This document shows, one piece after another, positions 9,609 through 17,728 of a stretch of 40,868 bases of DNA. The DNA is from Acidimicrobiaceae bacterium (GTDB lineage: Bacteria; Actinomycetota; Acidimicrobiia; Acidimicrobiales; Ilumatobacteraceae), in assembly GCA_012269985.1 (NCBI GenBank), contig JAAXJF010000052.1, positions 1 to 40,868 on the forward strand, read 5' to 3'. The notes under the pieces were generated by a model. The model did not search any database. It was not told the DNA's origin and was given only the letters and a program-made list of their open reading frames with translations. Both the position numbers and the translations under genes were made by a program. Every line of letters starts with the position of its first letter. Position 1 is the stretch's first letter.

Positions 9609-12600
9609 GTGTCTGAATCCCCCGCAGCATTTGGAGCCAACTCATGGCTTGTTGAGGAGATGTACGAGCGCTTCTGCACAGACGCTGATTCGGTCGGAGA
9701 CTCGTGGAAAGAGTTCTTTTCTGATTACCGGCCAAACGGCCAGACGGCAGTAGAGACAACCGCTCCGACTTCGACTCCATCGTCGTCGGTGGAGGTGGTT
9801 GCACCGGCGCCCGCCGTTCCTGCAACAAAACAGCCTGCGAACGTCTCGCGCGCAATGACACCTGCCAGCAATGGTGAAGCGCCCGAAGTCGGCACACCGA
9901 TTCGCGGGGTCGCAGCGCGGATCGTTGAGAACATGGAAAACAGTCTCTCGGTGCCGACCGCAACAAGTTTTAGAAATGTGCCAGCGAAGCTACTAGAGGT
10001 CAACCGCAAGGCAATTAACTCCTACCGTGAGCGCACCGGACAGGCAAAGGTCAGTTTCACCCACCTCATCGGCTACGCAATTGTTAGGGCGATCGCAGAT
10101 GCCGCTCCCAACATGCGAAACGGGTTTGTGGAGGGCGCAGATGGGAAGCCTCACCTCATCAAGGCGACATCGGTCAACATGGGCCTCGCCGTCGATGTCG
10201 ACAAGGGCGACGGAACGAGATCGCTCGTTGTGCCCGTGCTTCGTGATGCCGACACCATGTCGTTTGCAGGCTTCTTGGCCGCCTACGAAGAGATCATTCG
10301 GAAAGTCCGCAACAACAAACTCACCGTCGACGACTTTCAGGGCGCAAATATCACCCTGACGAATCCGGGAACGATCGGGACCGTGCAGTCAGTTCCTCGG
10401 TTGATGCCCGGTCAAGGCGTCATCGTCGGAGTCGGCAACATTGATTACCCGGCAGAGTTTGAAGGCGCCGACCGAACAAACCTCTCGTCGTTGGGAATTT
10501 CCAAGGTCGTAACCGTTACCAGCACCTACGACCATCGCATTATCCAAGGAGCCGAGTCAGGTCTCTTTTTGAAGCGTGTTCACGAGTTGCTTCTCGGAGA
10601 GCACAACTTTTATGTCGACATTTTCCACGCCCTTGAGATTCCGTATGAGGCGGTTGAGTGGGAAAACGACACCAATCCGATCGACCGTGAAGAAGCGATG
10701 CTCGCCAAGCAAATGGCAGTTGCAAAACTCATTCGCGTCCACCGGGTGCGTGGCCATCTCATGGCCGACCTCGACCCACTGAAATGGAAAGCGCCCCGAA
10801 CCCCGAAAGAACTTGATCCCGCAACCTACGGCTTGACCATCTGGGACCTTGACCGTGAATTCTTGACCGACAATGTCGGTGGCAAACCCAAGATGCGTCT
10901 TGGCGATCTACTCAGTGTTCTACGCGATGCGTACTGCAGCAAGATCGGCGTTGAGTACATGCACATTCAGAACACTGAAGAACAGGAATGGATGCAAGCC
11001 CGCCTTGAAGGTTCGCCTGTTCAGTTCGAGCATGATGAGAAACTTCGGATTCTTGAGCGACTCAATGCGGCGGAGGCCTTCGAACGCTTTCTCGCAACGA
11101 AGTACGTCGGCACAAAGCGATTTGGCATTGAAGGCGCGGAGAGCGCCATCCCGATTCTTGACACCATCTTGTCGAGCGCTGCCGAGGCAAACCTCGATGG
11201 GGCTGTGATTGGTATGGCCCACCGGGGTCGCCTCAACGTGTTGTCGAACATCATGGGCAAGAGCCACGAAGCCATTTTTGCCGAGTTCGAGGGGCACCTC
11301 GATCCGAGCACTGTGCAAGGTTCCGGCGACGTGAAATACCATCTCGGCGCCACCGGGCACTACACGAGCCCGAGCGGCGCGCATATCGATGTCGAACTTG
11401 CGGCAAACCCAAGTCACCTTGAAACCGTCAACCCGATCGTGATGGGAATCACGCGATCACGCCAAGATCGAATTAATCCTCCGCTTTCGTACTCTGTTCT
11501 GCCGCTGCTCGTTCACGGAGATGCTGCGTTCGCAGGCCAGGGCATCGTCGCTGAATGCTTGGCGATGAGCGATATCAGTGGATACCGCGTCGGTGGCACC
11601 ATTCACCTCATCATCAATAACCAGATTGGGTTCACCACTGCTCCACAGTTTGCGCGGTCATCGCTGTACTGCTCCGATGTTGCAAAGTCGATTCAGGTTC
11701 CGATTTTCCACGTGAACGGTGACGACCCAGAAGCGTGCGCTCGAGTGGCACAACTCGCATGGGAATATCGGCAGACATTTCAAAAAGATGTCGTCATCGA
11801 CATGGTCTGCTATCGGCGCCACGGTCACAACGAAGGTGACGACCCGAGCTACACCCAGCCACTCATGTATAGGGCGATCGCCGAACGCAGAAGCGTCCGA
11901 AAGTTGTACGTCGAGACCCTGGTGACCCGAGGCGACATTGACGTCGATGAAGCAGAGCAGGCACTTACCGACTTCCAAACAAAATTGCAGGCCGCTCTCG
12001 ACGAAACCCGGTCAAAAGCCACCGAACCGTTTAAAGCGCCACCACCACCGAACCCGATTGGGGTCCTTCCTCCGATCCCAACCGGAGTTGATCGACCGGT
12101 GCTCGACCGGGTGTTCAACCGCTTGACCGACTACCCCGAAGGGTTCACGCCACACCCGAAACTCGCAAAGCAGTTCGAGGGTCGTCAGCAACTCTTCGAA
12201 GAAAATGGAGAAATCGACTGGGCCGCCGGTGAGGCTCTTGCGATTGGCTCGCTCCTTCTCGACGGTCGCTCCGTGCGACTCGCAGGTGAAGATTCCCGCC
12301 GCGGAACGTTCAGCCAGCGCCATGCATCACTCGTCGATTACGAAACCGGCGAACAGTGGATTCCACTTGACACACTCACCGACGAAGACACCAAGTTCTG
12401 GGTGTACGACTCGCTGCTCAGTGAGTATGCAGCGCTCGGGTACGAATATGGGTACGCACAGGCAAACCCGTCGGCACTCGTGATGTGGGAGGCGCAGTTT
12501 GGCGCCTTCATCAACGTCGCCCAGATCGAGCACGATCAATATCTCCTCGCCTCTGAAGACAAATGTGGCCAGCAGAACGGGCTCGTGCTCCTCCTCCCGC

Positions 12601-13241
12601 ACGGTTATGAAGGTCAGGGACCAGAACACTCCTCGGCGCGAATTGAACGCTTCCTTATTCTGGCGGCCGAAGACAACATCCAGTTGTGCAATGCAACGAC
12701 AGCTGCGCAGTACTTCCATCTGCTCCGCCGGCAAGTCCACAGCGAGCGGCAGACCCCTCTGGTGATCTTCACACCGAAGCAGGGACTTCGGATGCGCCAA
12801 ACCCGTTCGCACATTGACGAACTCACCGCTGGGTCGTTCAAAGAGGTCATTGACGACCCGCATGTGGAAGACAGAAATGCGGTGCAACGCATCGTGTTCT
12901 GCTCAGGAAAGGTCGCCTGGGATGCCATGGCTGAACGAGACCACCGCAGTGCCCCGGTAGCGGTAGTGCGCGTTGAGCAGTTGTACCCCCTCCCAACCGA
13001 GCAGATGTTTGGTGTGCTGGAGTTCTATCCGAACGCCCGCGAAGTCGTCTGGCTCCAGGAAGAACCAGAGAACATGGGAGCGTGGAAGTTCATTGAGCAC
13101 CGGTTCTGGAGAGTGAAAGAGCGCGGGTACGACTTCCGACATGTCGCCCGCTTCGAATCAGGCAGTCCAGCGACCGGATCGAAGACAGTGCACGATCAGG
13201 AACTCGCCGATCTCATGGACGCACTGTTCTCCGGTCTCTAA
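9609..13241 (+). CDS. kgd: Multifunctional 2-oxoglutarate dehydrogenase, fused E2-E1 (Kgd/OdhA type)
   Basis: TCA-cycle enzyme converting 2-oxoglutarate to succinyl-CoA (or succinic semialdehyde when the partner E2 is absent). The 1210 residues match the actinobacterial fusion (about 1220-1230). A short E1-type N-terminus (WLVEEMYERFCTD) is followed by a Pro/Ala/Thr linker to about residue 95. Next comes an E2 catalytic domain (about 98-340) with the DHRIIQG active-site histidine near residue 308. Last is the thiamine-diphosphate E1 module with MAHRGRLN (about 535), INNQIGFTT and VNGDDPEAC (about 704). As in other actinobacteria there is no lipoyl domain or peripheral-subunit-binding domain, so it must use the lipoyl domain of another E2 protein. 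The start is a GTG at 9609. It lies between an upstream oxygenase gene that uses the same substrate and a downstream PEP-utilising protein gene. In mycobacteria and corynebacteria the family is inhibited by the FHA protein GarA/OdhI. Confidence 0.97.
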   Translation: MSESPAAFGANSWLVEEMYERFCTDADSVGDSWKEFFSDYRPNGQTAVETTAPTSTPSSSVEVVAPAPAVPATKQPANVSRAMTPASNGEAPEVGTPIRGVAARIVENMENSLSVPTATSFRNVPAKLLEVNRKAINSYRERTGQAKVSFTHLIGYAIVRAIADAAPNMRNGFVEGADGKPHLIKATSVNMGLAVDVDKGDGTRSLVVPVLRDADTMSFAGFLAAYEEIIRKVRNNKLTVDDFQGANITLTNPGTIGTVQSVPRLMPGQGVIVGVGNIDYPAEFEGADRTNLSSLGISKVVTVTSTYDHRIIQGAESGLFLKRVHELLLGEHNFYVDIFHALEIPYEAVEWENDTNPIDREEAMLAKQMAVAKLIRVHRVRGHLMADLDPLKWKAPRTPKELDPATYGLTIWDLDREFLTDNVGGKPKMRLGDLLSVLRDAYCSKIGVEYMHIQNTEEQEWMQARLEGSPVQFEHDEKLRILERLNAAEAFERFLATKYVGTKRFGIEGAESAIPILDTILSSAAEANLDGAVIGMAHRGRLNVLSNIMGKSHEAIFAEFEGHLDPSTVQGSGDVKYHLGATGHYTSPSGAHIDVELAANPSHLETVNPIVMGITRSRQDRINPPLSYSVLPLLVHGDAAFAGQGIVAECLAMSDISGYRVGGTIHLIINNQIGFTTAPQFARSSLYCSDVAKSIQVPIFHVNGDDPEACARVAQLAWEYRQTFQKDVVIDMVCYRRHGHNEGDDPSYTQPLMYRAIAERRSVRKLYVETLVTRGDIDVDEAEQALTDFQTKLQAALDETRSKATEPFKAPPPPNPIGVLPPIPTGVDRPVLDRVFNRLTDYPEGFTPHPKLAKQFEGRQQLFEENGEIDWAAGEALAIGSLLLDGRSVRLAGEDSRRGTFSQRHASLVDYETGEQWIPLDTLTDEDTKFWVYDSLLSEYAALGYEYGYAQANPSALVMWEAQFGAFINVAQIEHDQYLLASEDKCGQQNGLVLLLPHGYEGQGPEHSSARIERFLILAAEDNIQLCNATTAAQYFHLLRRQVHSERQTPLVIFTPKQGLRMRQTRSHIDELTAGSFKEVIDDPHVEDRNAVQRIVFCSGKVAWDAMAERDHRSAPVAVVRVEQLYPLPTEQMFGVLEFYPNAREVVWLQEEPENMGAWKFIEHRFWRVKERGYDFRHVARFESGSPATGSKTVHDQELADLMDALFSGL

Positions 13242-13308
13242 GACCACTCAGCGAACCAACACGGTCGGTCGGCGACTAGCGTTTCACTATGCGCCACAGG
13301 GGCCGGCG

Positions 13309-15621
13309 ATGAGCAACACACAGATCTCCACTCGACAGGAGCTCATCGACCACGTCGTCGCGGCGAGCAACTCGGGCTCGGCAGAGATGGTGCTCGACGT
13401 GGTGCAGAGGGTTGCACCGGAACTGGTTGACCGATTGCTGCACGCCGAAATCACAAGCCCTGCAGCAACTGCTCTCGGATCAGGAATTGGGGCATCACCG
13501 GGTGCGGCTTCTGGCGAGATTGTGACATCAGCTGCACACGCTCTGCAGAAATCTGATGAGGGTCGGTCGGTCATTCTGGTGCGGCCGGTGACCACACCCG
13601 ACGATGTTCTGGGAATGCAGGCATCGGTAGGGATCGTCACCATGCACGGAGGAATGTCGAGTCACGCTGCGGTTGTGGCTCGAGGGTGGGGAATTCCCGC
13701 CGTCGTCGGGTCATCCGATGTCGAGGTTGACGGCTCGAAGGTGACGATACACGGCGTCGAATTCACCGAAGGCGACATCGTCTCGATCGACGGTCGCGCC
13801 GGAACGATCTATCGAGGATCAATCGATACCGATCAACAGCAGGTCCCCTCTGAGTTGTGGCAACTGCTCGATTGGGCTGACACCATCACCAACGGAGTCG
13901 TATCGATCCGTGCCAATGCAGATACCGGACGCGATGCTCAACGGTCGCTCGAGCACGGGGCAGTCGGTATCGGGCTTTGTCGAACCGAGCACATGTTTCT
14001 CACCGATGATCGACTGCCGATCATGCGGTCGTTCATTCTCAGTGACGACGGCGAAACCCAAGAGGGCTTCCTGAACGATCTCGAGCAGGCGCAAGAGCGT
14101 GACTTCGACGAACTGCTCGATGTCATGGGTGAGCGTCCGGTCACCATTCGACTTCTCGACCCGCCGCTGCATGAGTTTTTGCCAGAAGCAGATGAACTCT
14201 TTGTCAGCCAGGGAGCGGGTGAGTTGAATGACGAACGAAACCGACTTCTTGACGCTGTCGTGAAGCTTCGCGAAGTGAACCCCATGCTTGGAACCCGTGG
14301 CGTACGCCTAGGGGCGGTACGTGCAGGACTGTACGAGGCTCAGGTGCGCTCCCTGTGCCGGGCAGCCCTCAATGCAGTCAGTGCTGGCTGCCGTCCGAAG
14401 ATTGAGGTCATGATTCCGCTGATCAATGATCCGGCTGAGTTCAGGCTCGCCCGAGAGTGGGTGCGAGGCGCGCAAGCCGAGGTTGACCCCGAGGGGATGC
14501 TCGACGATTCATTGACGGTTGGAGCGATGATTGAGACCCCCCGGGCGGCATTGCTTGCGCGGGAGATCGCTCAAGATACTGATTTCTTTTCGTTCGGAAC
14601 CAATGACCTCACTCAGATGACCTTCGGACTTAGTCGTGATGATGTGGAGGCTCGACTGTTGCCTCGATACCGATCGCTTGGCCTCATTGACGATAACCCG
14701 TTCGAAGTGCTTGATCAGGTTGCGGTTGGAACTCTCATTTCCACTGCGATCTCAGATGCTCGAAACGAGAAGCCTTCAATCAACATTGGCGTCTGCGGTG
14801 AACACGCCGGCGAACCCCGTTCGATTGCGTTCCTCATTGGTGCAGGTTGCACCTCGCTGAGTTGCTCTCCGTATCGGGTGCCGGTCACTCGACTTGTGGC
14901 TGCACAAACTGTGCTGCAGTCGGGTTCGACTGTCGTGAGTGGAGAGTCGTTCTTTCGTGGCGCCTCGGCGACGGCGAACGCTCCAACCGAATCGCCCCCA
15001 GACCAAACAACTGACGGAGGAGTTGACGTCGAGTCGATCACCGACATCGATGTCCTTCGTGTGCTGCGCCTGCGAGGATTCGCAACGGGCGACGGGCTTC
15101 GGCAGAGTATCGGTGTCGACCCTTCCCAAGTTGTCGAGCGTCTCGTCGCCGACGAGCAGGTGAATTTCATCGAAGCCCGCAACATGTACATGCTCGCACC
15201 GAGCGGAAGGTCTCGTATCGACGATCACCTTGCGGCTTCTGATCCAATCACCGAACTGAGCGACGCCTACGAATCATTTCTCTCATTGAATACCGAGTTC
15301 AAACAGGTCTGCACCGACTGGCAGGTTCGTGATGGAGAACCAAACTCCCATGACGATGACGACTATGACGCAGCATGCATTGCGCGACTTCGCGACGTGT
15401 ACATGCGCTCAGAGCCGGTGATTTCCGAGATAGCCACTGCCGTGCCTCGTCTCAACTTGTATCGACGCCGACTCCTTGAAGCATTGACCGCGATTGACGA
15501 CGGGCAGTCACAACGTTTCACCGGTGTGATGTGCGAGTCGTTCCACGATGTGTGGATGGAACTTCACGAAGATCTCATCGTGCTGCAGAAGATCGACCGA
15601 GTGAGCGAGGGCAGTTTTTAG
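13309..15621 (+). CDS. PPDK-like PEP-utilising protein lacking ATP-grasp, with C-terminal winged-helix domain
   Basis: A 770-residue protein corresponding to the C-terminal two thirds of pyruvate, phosphate dikinase. It opens with the short helical linker that ends the PPDK N-half (ending in VDRLLH, residues 40-45). The swivelling phosphohistidine domain carries GGMSSHAAVVARG (His119). The PEP/pyruvate TIM barrel contains GIGLCRTEHMF, RLLDPPLHEFLP, MLGTRGVRLG, GAMIETPRAALLA, FGTNDLTQMTFGLSRDD and the catalytic cysteine in SCSP (Cys519). The ATP-grasp domain is entirely absent. From about residue 580 a winged-helix-like segment (VLRVLRLRGFATGDGL...YMLAPSGRSRI) is followed by about 130 helical residues ending in a conserved-looking HDVWMELHEDLI; I have seen such a module alone in actinobacteria. 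The ATG at 13309 is preceded by AGGGG. The open frame extending back into kgd is not used. It may be a subunit of a split dikinase, a phosphotransfer protein or a metabolite-responsive regulator. Confidence 0.85.
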   Translation: MSNTQISTRQELIDHVVAASNSGSAEMVLDVVQRVAPELVDRLLHAEITSPAATALGSGIGASPGAASGEIVTSAAHALQKSDEGRSVILVRPVTTPDDVLGMQASVGIVTMHGGMSSHAAVVARGWGIPAVVGSSDVEVDGSKVTIHGVEFTEGDIVSIDGRAGTIYRGSIDTDQQQVPSELWQLLDWADTITNGVVSIRANADTGRDAQRSLEHGAVGIGLCRTEHMFLTDDRLPIMRSFILSDDGETQEGFLNDLEQAQERDFDELLDVMGERPVTIRLLDPPLHEFLPEADELFVSQGAGELNDERNRLLDAVVKLREVNPMLGTRGVRLGAVRAGLYEAQVRSLCRAALNAVSAGCRPKIEVMIPLINDPAEFRLAREWVRGAQAEVDPEGMLDDSLTVGAMIETPRAALLAREIAQDTDFFSFGTNDLTQMTFGLSRDDVEARLLPRYRSLGLIDDNPFEVLDQVAVGTLISTAISDARNEKPSINIGVCGEHAGEPRSIAFLIGAGCTSLSCSPYRVPVTRLVAAQTVLQSGSTVVSGESFFRGASATANAPTESPPDQTTDGGVDVESITDIDVLRVLRLRGFATGDGLRQSIGVDPSQVVERLVADEQVNFIEARNMYMLAPSGRSRIDDHLAASDPITELSDAYESFLSLNTEFKQVCTDWQVRDGEPNSHDDDDYDAACIARLRDVYMRSEPVISEIATAVPRLNLYRRRLLEALTAIDDGQSQRFTGVMCESFHDVWMELHEDLIVLQKIDRVSEGSF

Positions 15622-15644
15622 ATCTCAGTCGGCAGCGGAAGAGC

Positions 15645-16277
15645 TCACCGCAACGAGATAGCAAGGAATTCTTCGAGCTCTCCGAGTGCCTGGTCAGCTG
15701 ACACGACTTTGATGGTCGCCATCCCCATTGCACGAGCAGTTTTGAGATTGATGCCGAGGTCATCGAGAAACACAACTCGGTCAGCCTCGACCCCTGCGGT
15801 CTCGCATGCGAGGGTGTAGAAGCCGAGCTCAGGTTTACGAACTCCGACCTTCGAAGATTCGATGACGTGGTCGAAGATCTGCATTGCTGAAGAGACGTCA
15901 GAGCGATCTTCGACCGAACGATTGACATTATTGGTGAGACATGCCTGGGTGAATCCGTTCTCGCGAATGACCTTGAGCGCGTTCATCATCTCGGGCCGAA
16001 CGTTGCCGTAGAGGCAGCCAAGGACGTCTGCCCCTGGAACCCGATGGCCAAGCGCCTCAGACTCTGCAGCAAACAGATCATTAAAGACCTCAGCAGAGAT
16101 CTCTTGTCGTTCAATCTGAGCCCAGGCATTGCTATCGGGATTATGGGTGTTCACCCCGCGAATGAAGTCCTTCGGAATTCCATGGGCCGCCTCATAGGTG
16201 TTGAAGGCATCAAATGGGCTTGTCGTGATCACCCCTCCAAAGTCCCAAAACACTGCATCAAATTGTCGATCTGACAT
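15645..16277 (-). CDS. HAD superfamily hydrolase, subfamily IA
   Basis: A 210-residue haloacid-dehalogenase-fold hydrolase. Motif I is FWDFGGVIT: the nucleophile Asp is present but the usual Asp at +2 is Gly, as in the FGGV subgroup that includes the N-domains of epoxide hydrolase and ACAD10 and the YihX phosphatases. Motif II is CLTNN, motif III the Lys in GVRKPE, and motif IV is FLDDLGINLK. A small helical cap lies between motifs I and II. The ATG at 16277 has a strong GGAGG Shine-Dalgarno at 16282-16286. It is transcribed divergently from the NYN/S1 gene and converges on the PPDK-like gene with a 23-nt gap. A sugar-phosphate or small organophosphate substrate is likely but unproven. Confidence 0.88.
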   Translation of the reverse strand: MSDRQFDAVFWDFGGVITTSPFDAFNTYEAAHGIPKDFIRGVNTHNPDSNAWAQIERQEISAEVFNDLFAAESEALGHRVPGADVLGCLYGNVRPEMMNALKVIRENGFTQACLTNNVNRSVEDRSDVSSAMQIFDHVIESSKVGVRKPELGFYTLACETAGVEADRVVFLDDLGINLKTARAMGMATIKVVSADQALGELEEFLAISLR

Positions 16278-16380
16278 GTTGCCTCCGAGAAAGACGTGGG
16301 GTTAGACAGACCCGACTCTACGATGAAGGTTGCGTTGCGGTGTAGTCCGCTCCCGATGCGTTGTCAGAGTTGGCCAGCAC

Positions 16381-16442
16381 GGAGGGGCTACATGGAGATG
16401 CGTGCGGGCTTCCCCGCTCATAGCCCGAGTGCTTCGGGATGA
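16381..16442 (+). other. Candidate leader-peptide ORF with strong Shine-Dalgarno upstream of the NYN/S1 gene
   Basis: A GGAGGGG ribosome binding site at 16381-16387 is followed six bases after GGAGG by ATG at 16392. That ATG opens a 16-codon frame (MEMRAGFPAHSPSASG) ending in TGA at 16440-16442, only 11 nt before the ATG of the NYN/S1 gene. The site is stronger than that of most genes in the window. The frame could be a translated leader peptide coupling or tuning expression of the downstream gene; equally the SD could be fortuitous. No homologue is known to me. Confidence 0.35.
16404..16438 (+). promoter_or_regulatory. Two adjacent hairpins in the leader of the NYN/S1 gene
   Basis: GCGGG (16404-16408), loop CTTC, CCCGC (16413-16417) forms one perfect 5-bp hairpin. 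CCCGA (16424-16428), loop GTGCT, TCGGG (16434-16438) forms a second, 15 nt before the ATG at 16454. There is no U-tract, so a simple terminator is unlikely. Both hairpins lie inside the candidate leader-peptide frame, so ribosome transit would unfold them. Stems this short could occur by chance in GC-rich DNA. Confidence 0.35.
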
Positions 16443-16453
16443 AGAGGATTTTC

Positions 16454-17728
16454 ATGACTACAACATCGGCAGCCCATTACGTGGTTGACGGCTCAAATAT
16501 CGCTACCGAAGGTCGGTCGCGGCCAAGCCTCGAACAACTTCAAGAGGCGGTAACCACATTTATGGCAGACCACCCTGACGCAATGATCACCGTGGTGGTC
16601 GATGCGACCTTCGGTCACCGGATCGATGCTTCTGAACGCCCCGAGTTTGATGAGGCCGTAGCGAACAACGAACTCGTTGCTCCTCCTGCAGGAGCGATTG
16701 GTCGTGGTGATGCATTTGTGCTTACCATCGCTGATCGCGCTGGGGCATCGGTGCTGTCGAATGATTCCTTTCAGGAATTCCACGGTGACTACGAATGGCT
16801 GTTCGACGAAGGGCGACTCGTCGGAGGGAAGCCGGTACCGCACGTCGGATGGGTATTCGTCGAACGGACACCTGTTCGCGGGCCGGTGTCGCGCAAGGCG
16901 ACAAAGAAATCGAGTGCACCAGCAACCAGCTCTCGTCGAACGGCAAGTAAGCGGGCGAGCGAGCCCATGCCAGTGCCGAGGAATCCGCCGCCCGGTGCGA
17001 CAACCCGCACGGCGAGTGGCCCGAAGCGCGCGTCGTCGACCGGGGAGGCCCCTAAGGCGGGGGAGCCGGTGAACGATCTCATCCCATTCCTTGAATTTGT
17101 CGAATCATCTCCCGTTGGCGCCCGTGTGGCTGGAGTGGTTGATCGTTACTCATCTCACGGCGCGTACGTGGCGGTGGGAGACGTGAGTGTGTATGTGCCG
17201 CTTAGATCGATGGCAGATCCGCCGCCGAAGAGTGCGCGAGCTCACGTAAAGATCGGTGAGCAGGTCGACGTGACCATCGTGGGATTTGTTGCCGAACGTC
17301 GGAGCGTCGACGGAGCCTTTGATGGCGGCATCACAAAAGAGACCGCACGAGAAGAAGAGTCGTCAGAGCAGTCTGTGCCGGCAAGGTCGAAGCGAGCAGC
17401 ATCGAAAGCCCCGAAAAACGGCACTTCGAAAACTGCGGTGAAGACGCCGGCGAAGAAAGCGGCAGTAAAGAAGGCGCCAGCGAAGAAGGCGCCAGTAGAG
17501 AAGACCTCAGCGAAGAAGGCGCCAGCAAAAAAGGCAGCGGTAAAGAAGGCCGTAGCTAAGACACCAGCGAAGAAGACTGCAGCCAAGAAATCTGCAGCGA
17601 CCGCAAAGAAGGCGACCGCAAAGAACGCAGCGCCGAAGAACGCTGCCACGAAAACAACCGCCGCAAAGAAAACTGCGGCAACGAAAGTTGCAACGTCGAG
17701 TCGTTCACGTAAGGCTGACGAGGCATGA
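16454..17728 (+). CDS. NYN/Zc3h12a-like RNase domain + S1 RNA-binding domain + histone H1-like lysine/alanine tail
   Basis: A 424-residue three-part protein. Residues 8-135 form a PIN/NYN-type nuclease domain with YVVDGSNIA (Asp12), VVVDATFG (Asp50), GRGDAFVL (Asp86) and LSNDSF (Asp104), a plausible complete acidic metal site. A Ser/Arg/Pro-rich linker (about 140-205) leads to an S1 OB-fold (about 215-285, with GARVAGVVDRYSSHGAYVAV and VPLRSMAD). From about residue 310 to the end the protein is a repetitive Lys/Ala/Pro tail of AKKAPAKK type, like bacterial histone H1-like proteins, which would bind RNA or DNA non-specifically. I chose ATG 16454 because GAAGAGGA sits just upstream; ATG 16439 is inside that Shine-Dalgarno. 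xthA overlaps its stop by 4 nt. A role in RNA processing or decay is likely, the target unknown. Confidence 0.85.
   Translation: MTTTSAAHYVVDGSNIATEGRSRPSLEQLQEAVTTFMADHPDAMITVVVDATFGHRIDASERPEFDEAVANNELVAPPAGAIGRGDAFVLTIADRAGASVLSNDSFQEFHGDYEWLFDEGRLVGGKPVPHVGWVFVERTPVRGPVSRKATKKSSAPATSSRRTASKRASEPMPVPRNPPPGATTRTASGPKRASSTGEAPKAGEPVNDLIPFLEFVESSPVGARVAGVVDRYSSHGAYVAVGDVSVYVPLRSMADPPPKSARAHVKIGEQVDVTIVGFVAERRSVDGAFDGGITKETAREEESSEQSVPARSKRAASKAPKNGTSKTAVKTPAKKAAVKKAPAKKAPVEKTSAKKAPAKKAAVKKAVAKTPAKKTAAKKSAATAKKATAKNAAPKNAATKTTAAKKTAATKVATSSRSRKADEA
17440..17665 (+). repeat. Degenerate short tandem repeats encoding the AKKAPAKK tail
   Basis: Direct repeats built on units such as GAAGGCGCCAG (near 17470, 17485 and 17515) with AAGAAG cores run through the 3' part of the NYN/S1 gene. 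They encode alternating Lys-Lys and Ala/Pro. Such purine-rich repeats are prone to slippage, so tail length may vary between strains. On the opposite strand the repeat creates a long open frame (17242-17895) that is an artefact. Confidence 0.8.

Noticed and set aside
13141-13308. N-terminal extension of the PPDK-like gene into kgd
   Set aside because: Overlaps kgd coding by 101 nt, has no PPDK similarity, and a good AGGGG-ATG exists at 13309.
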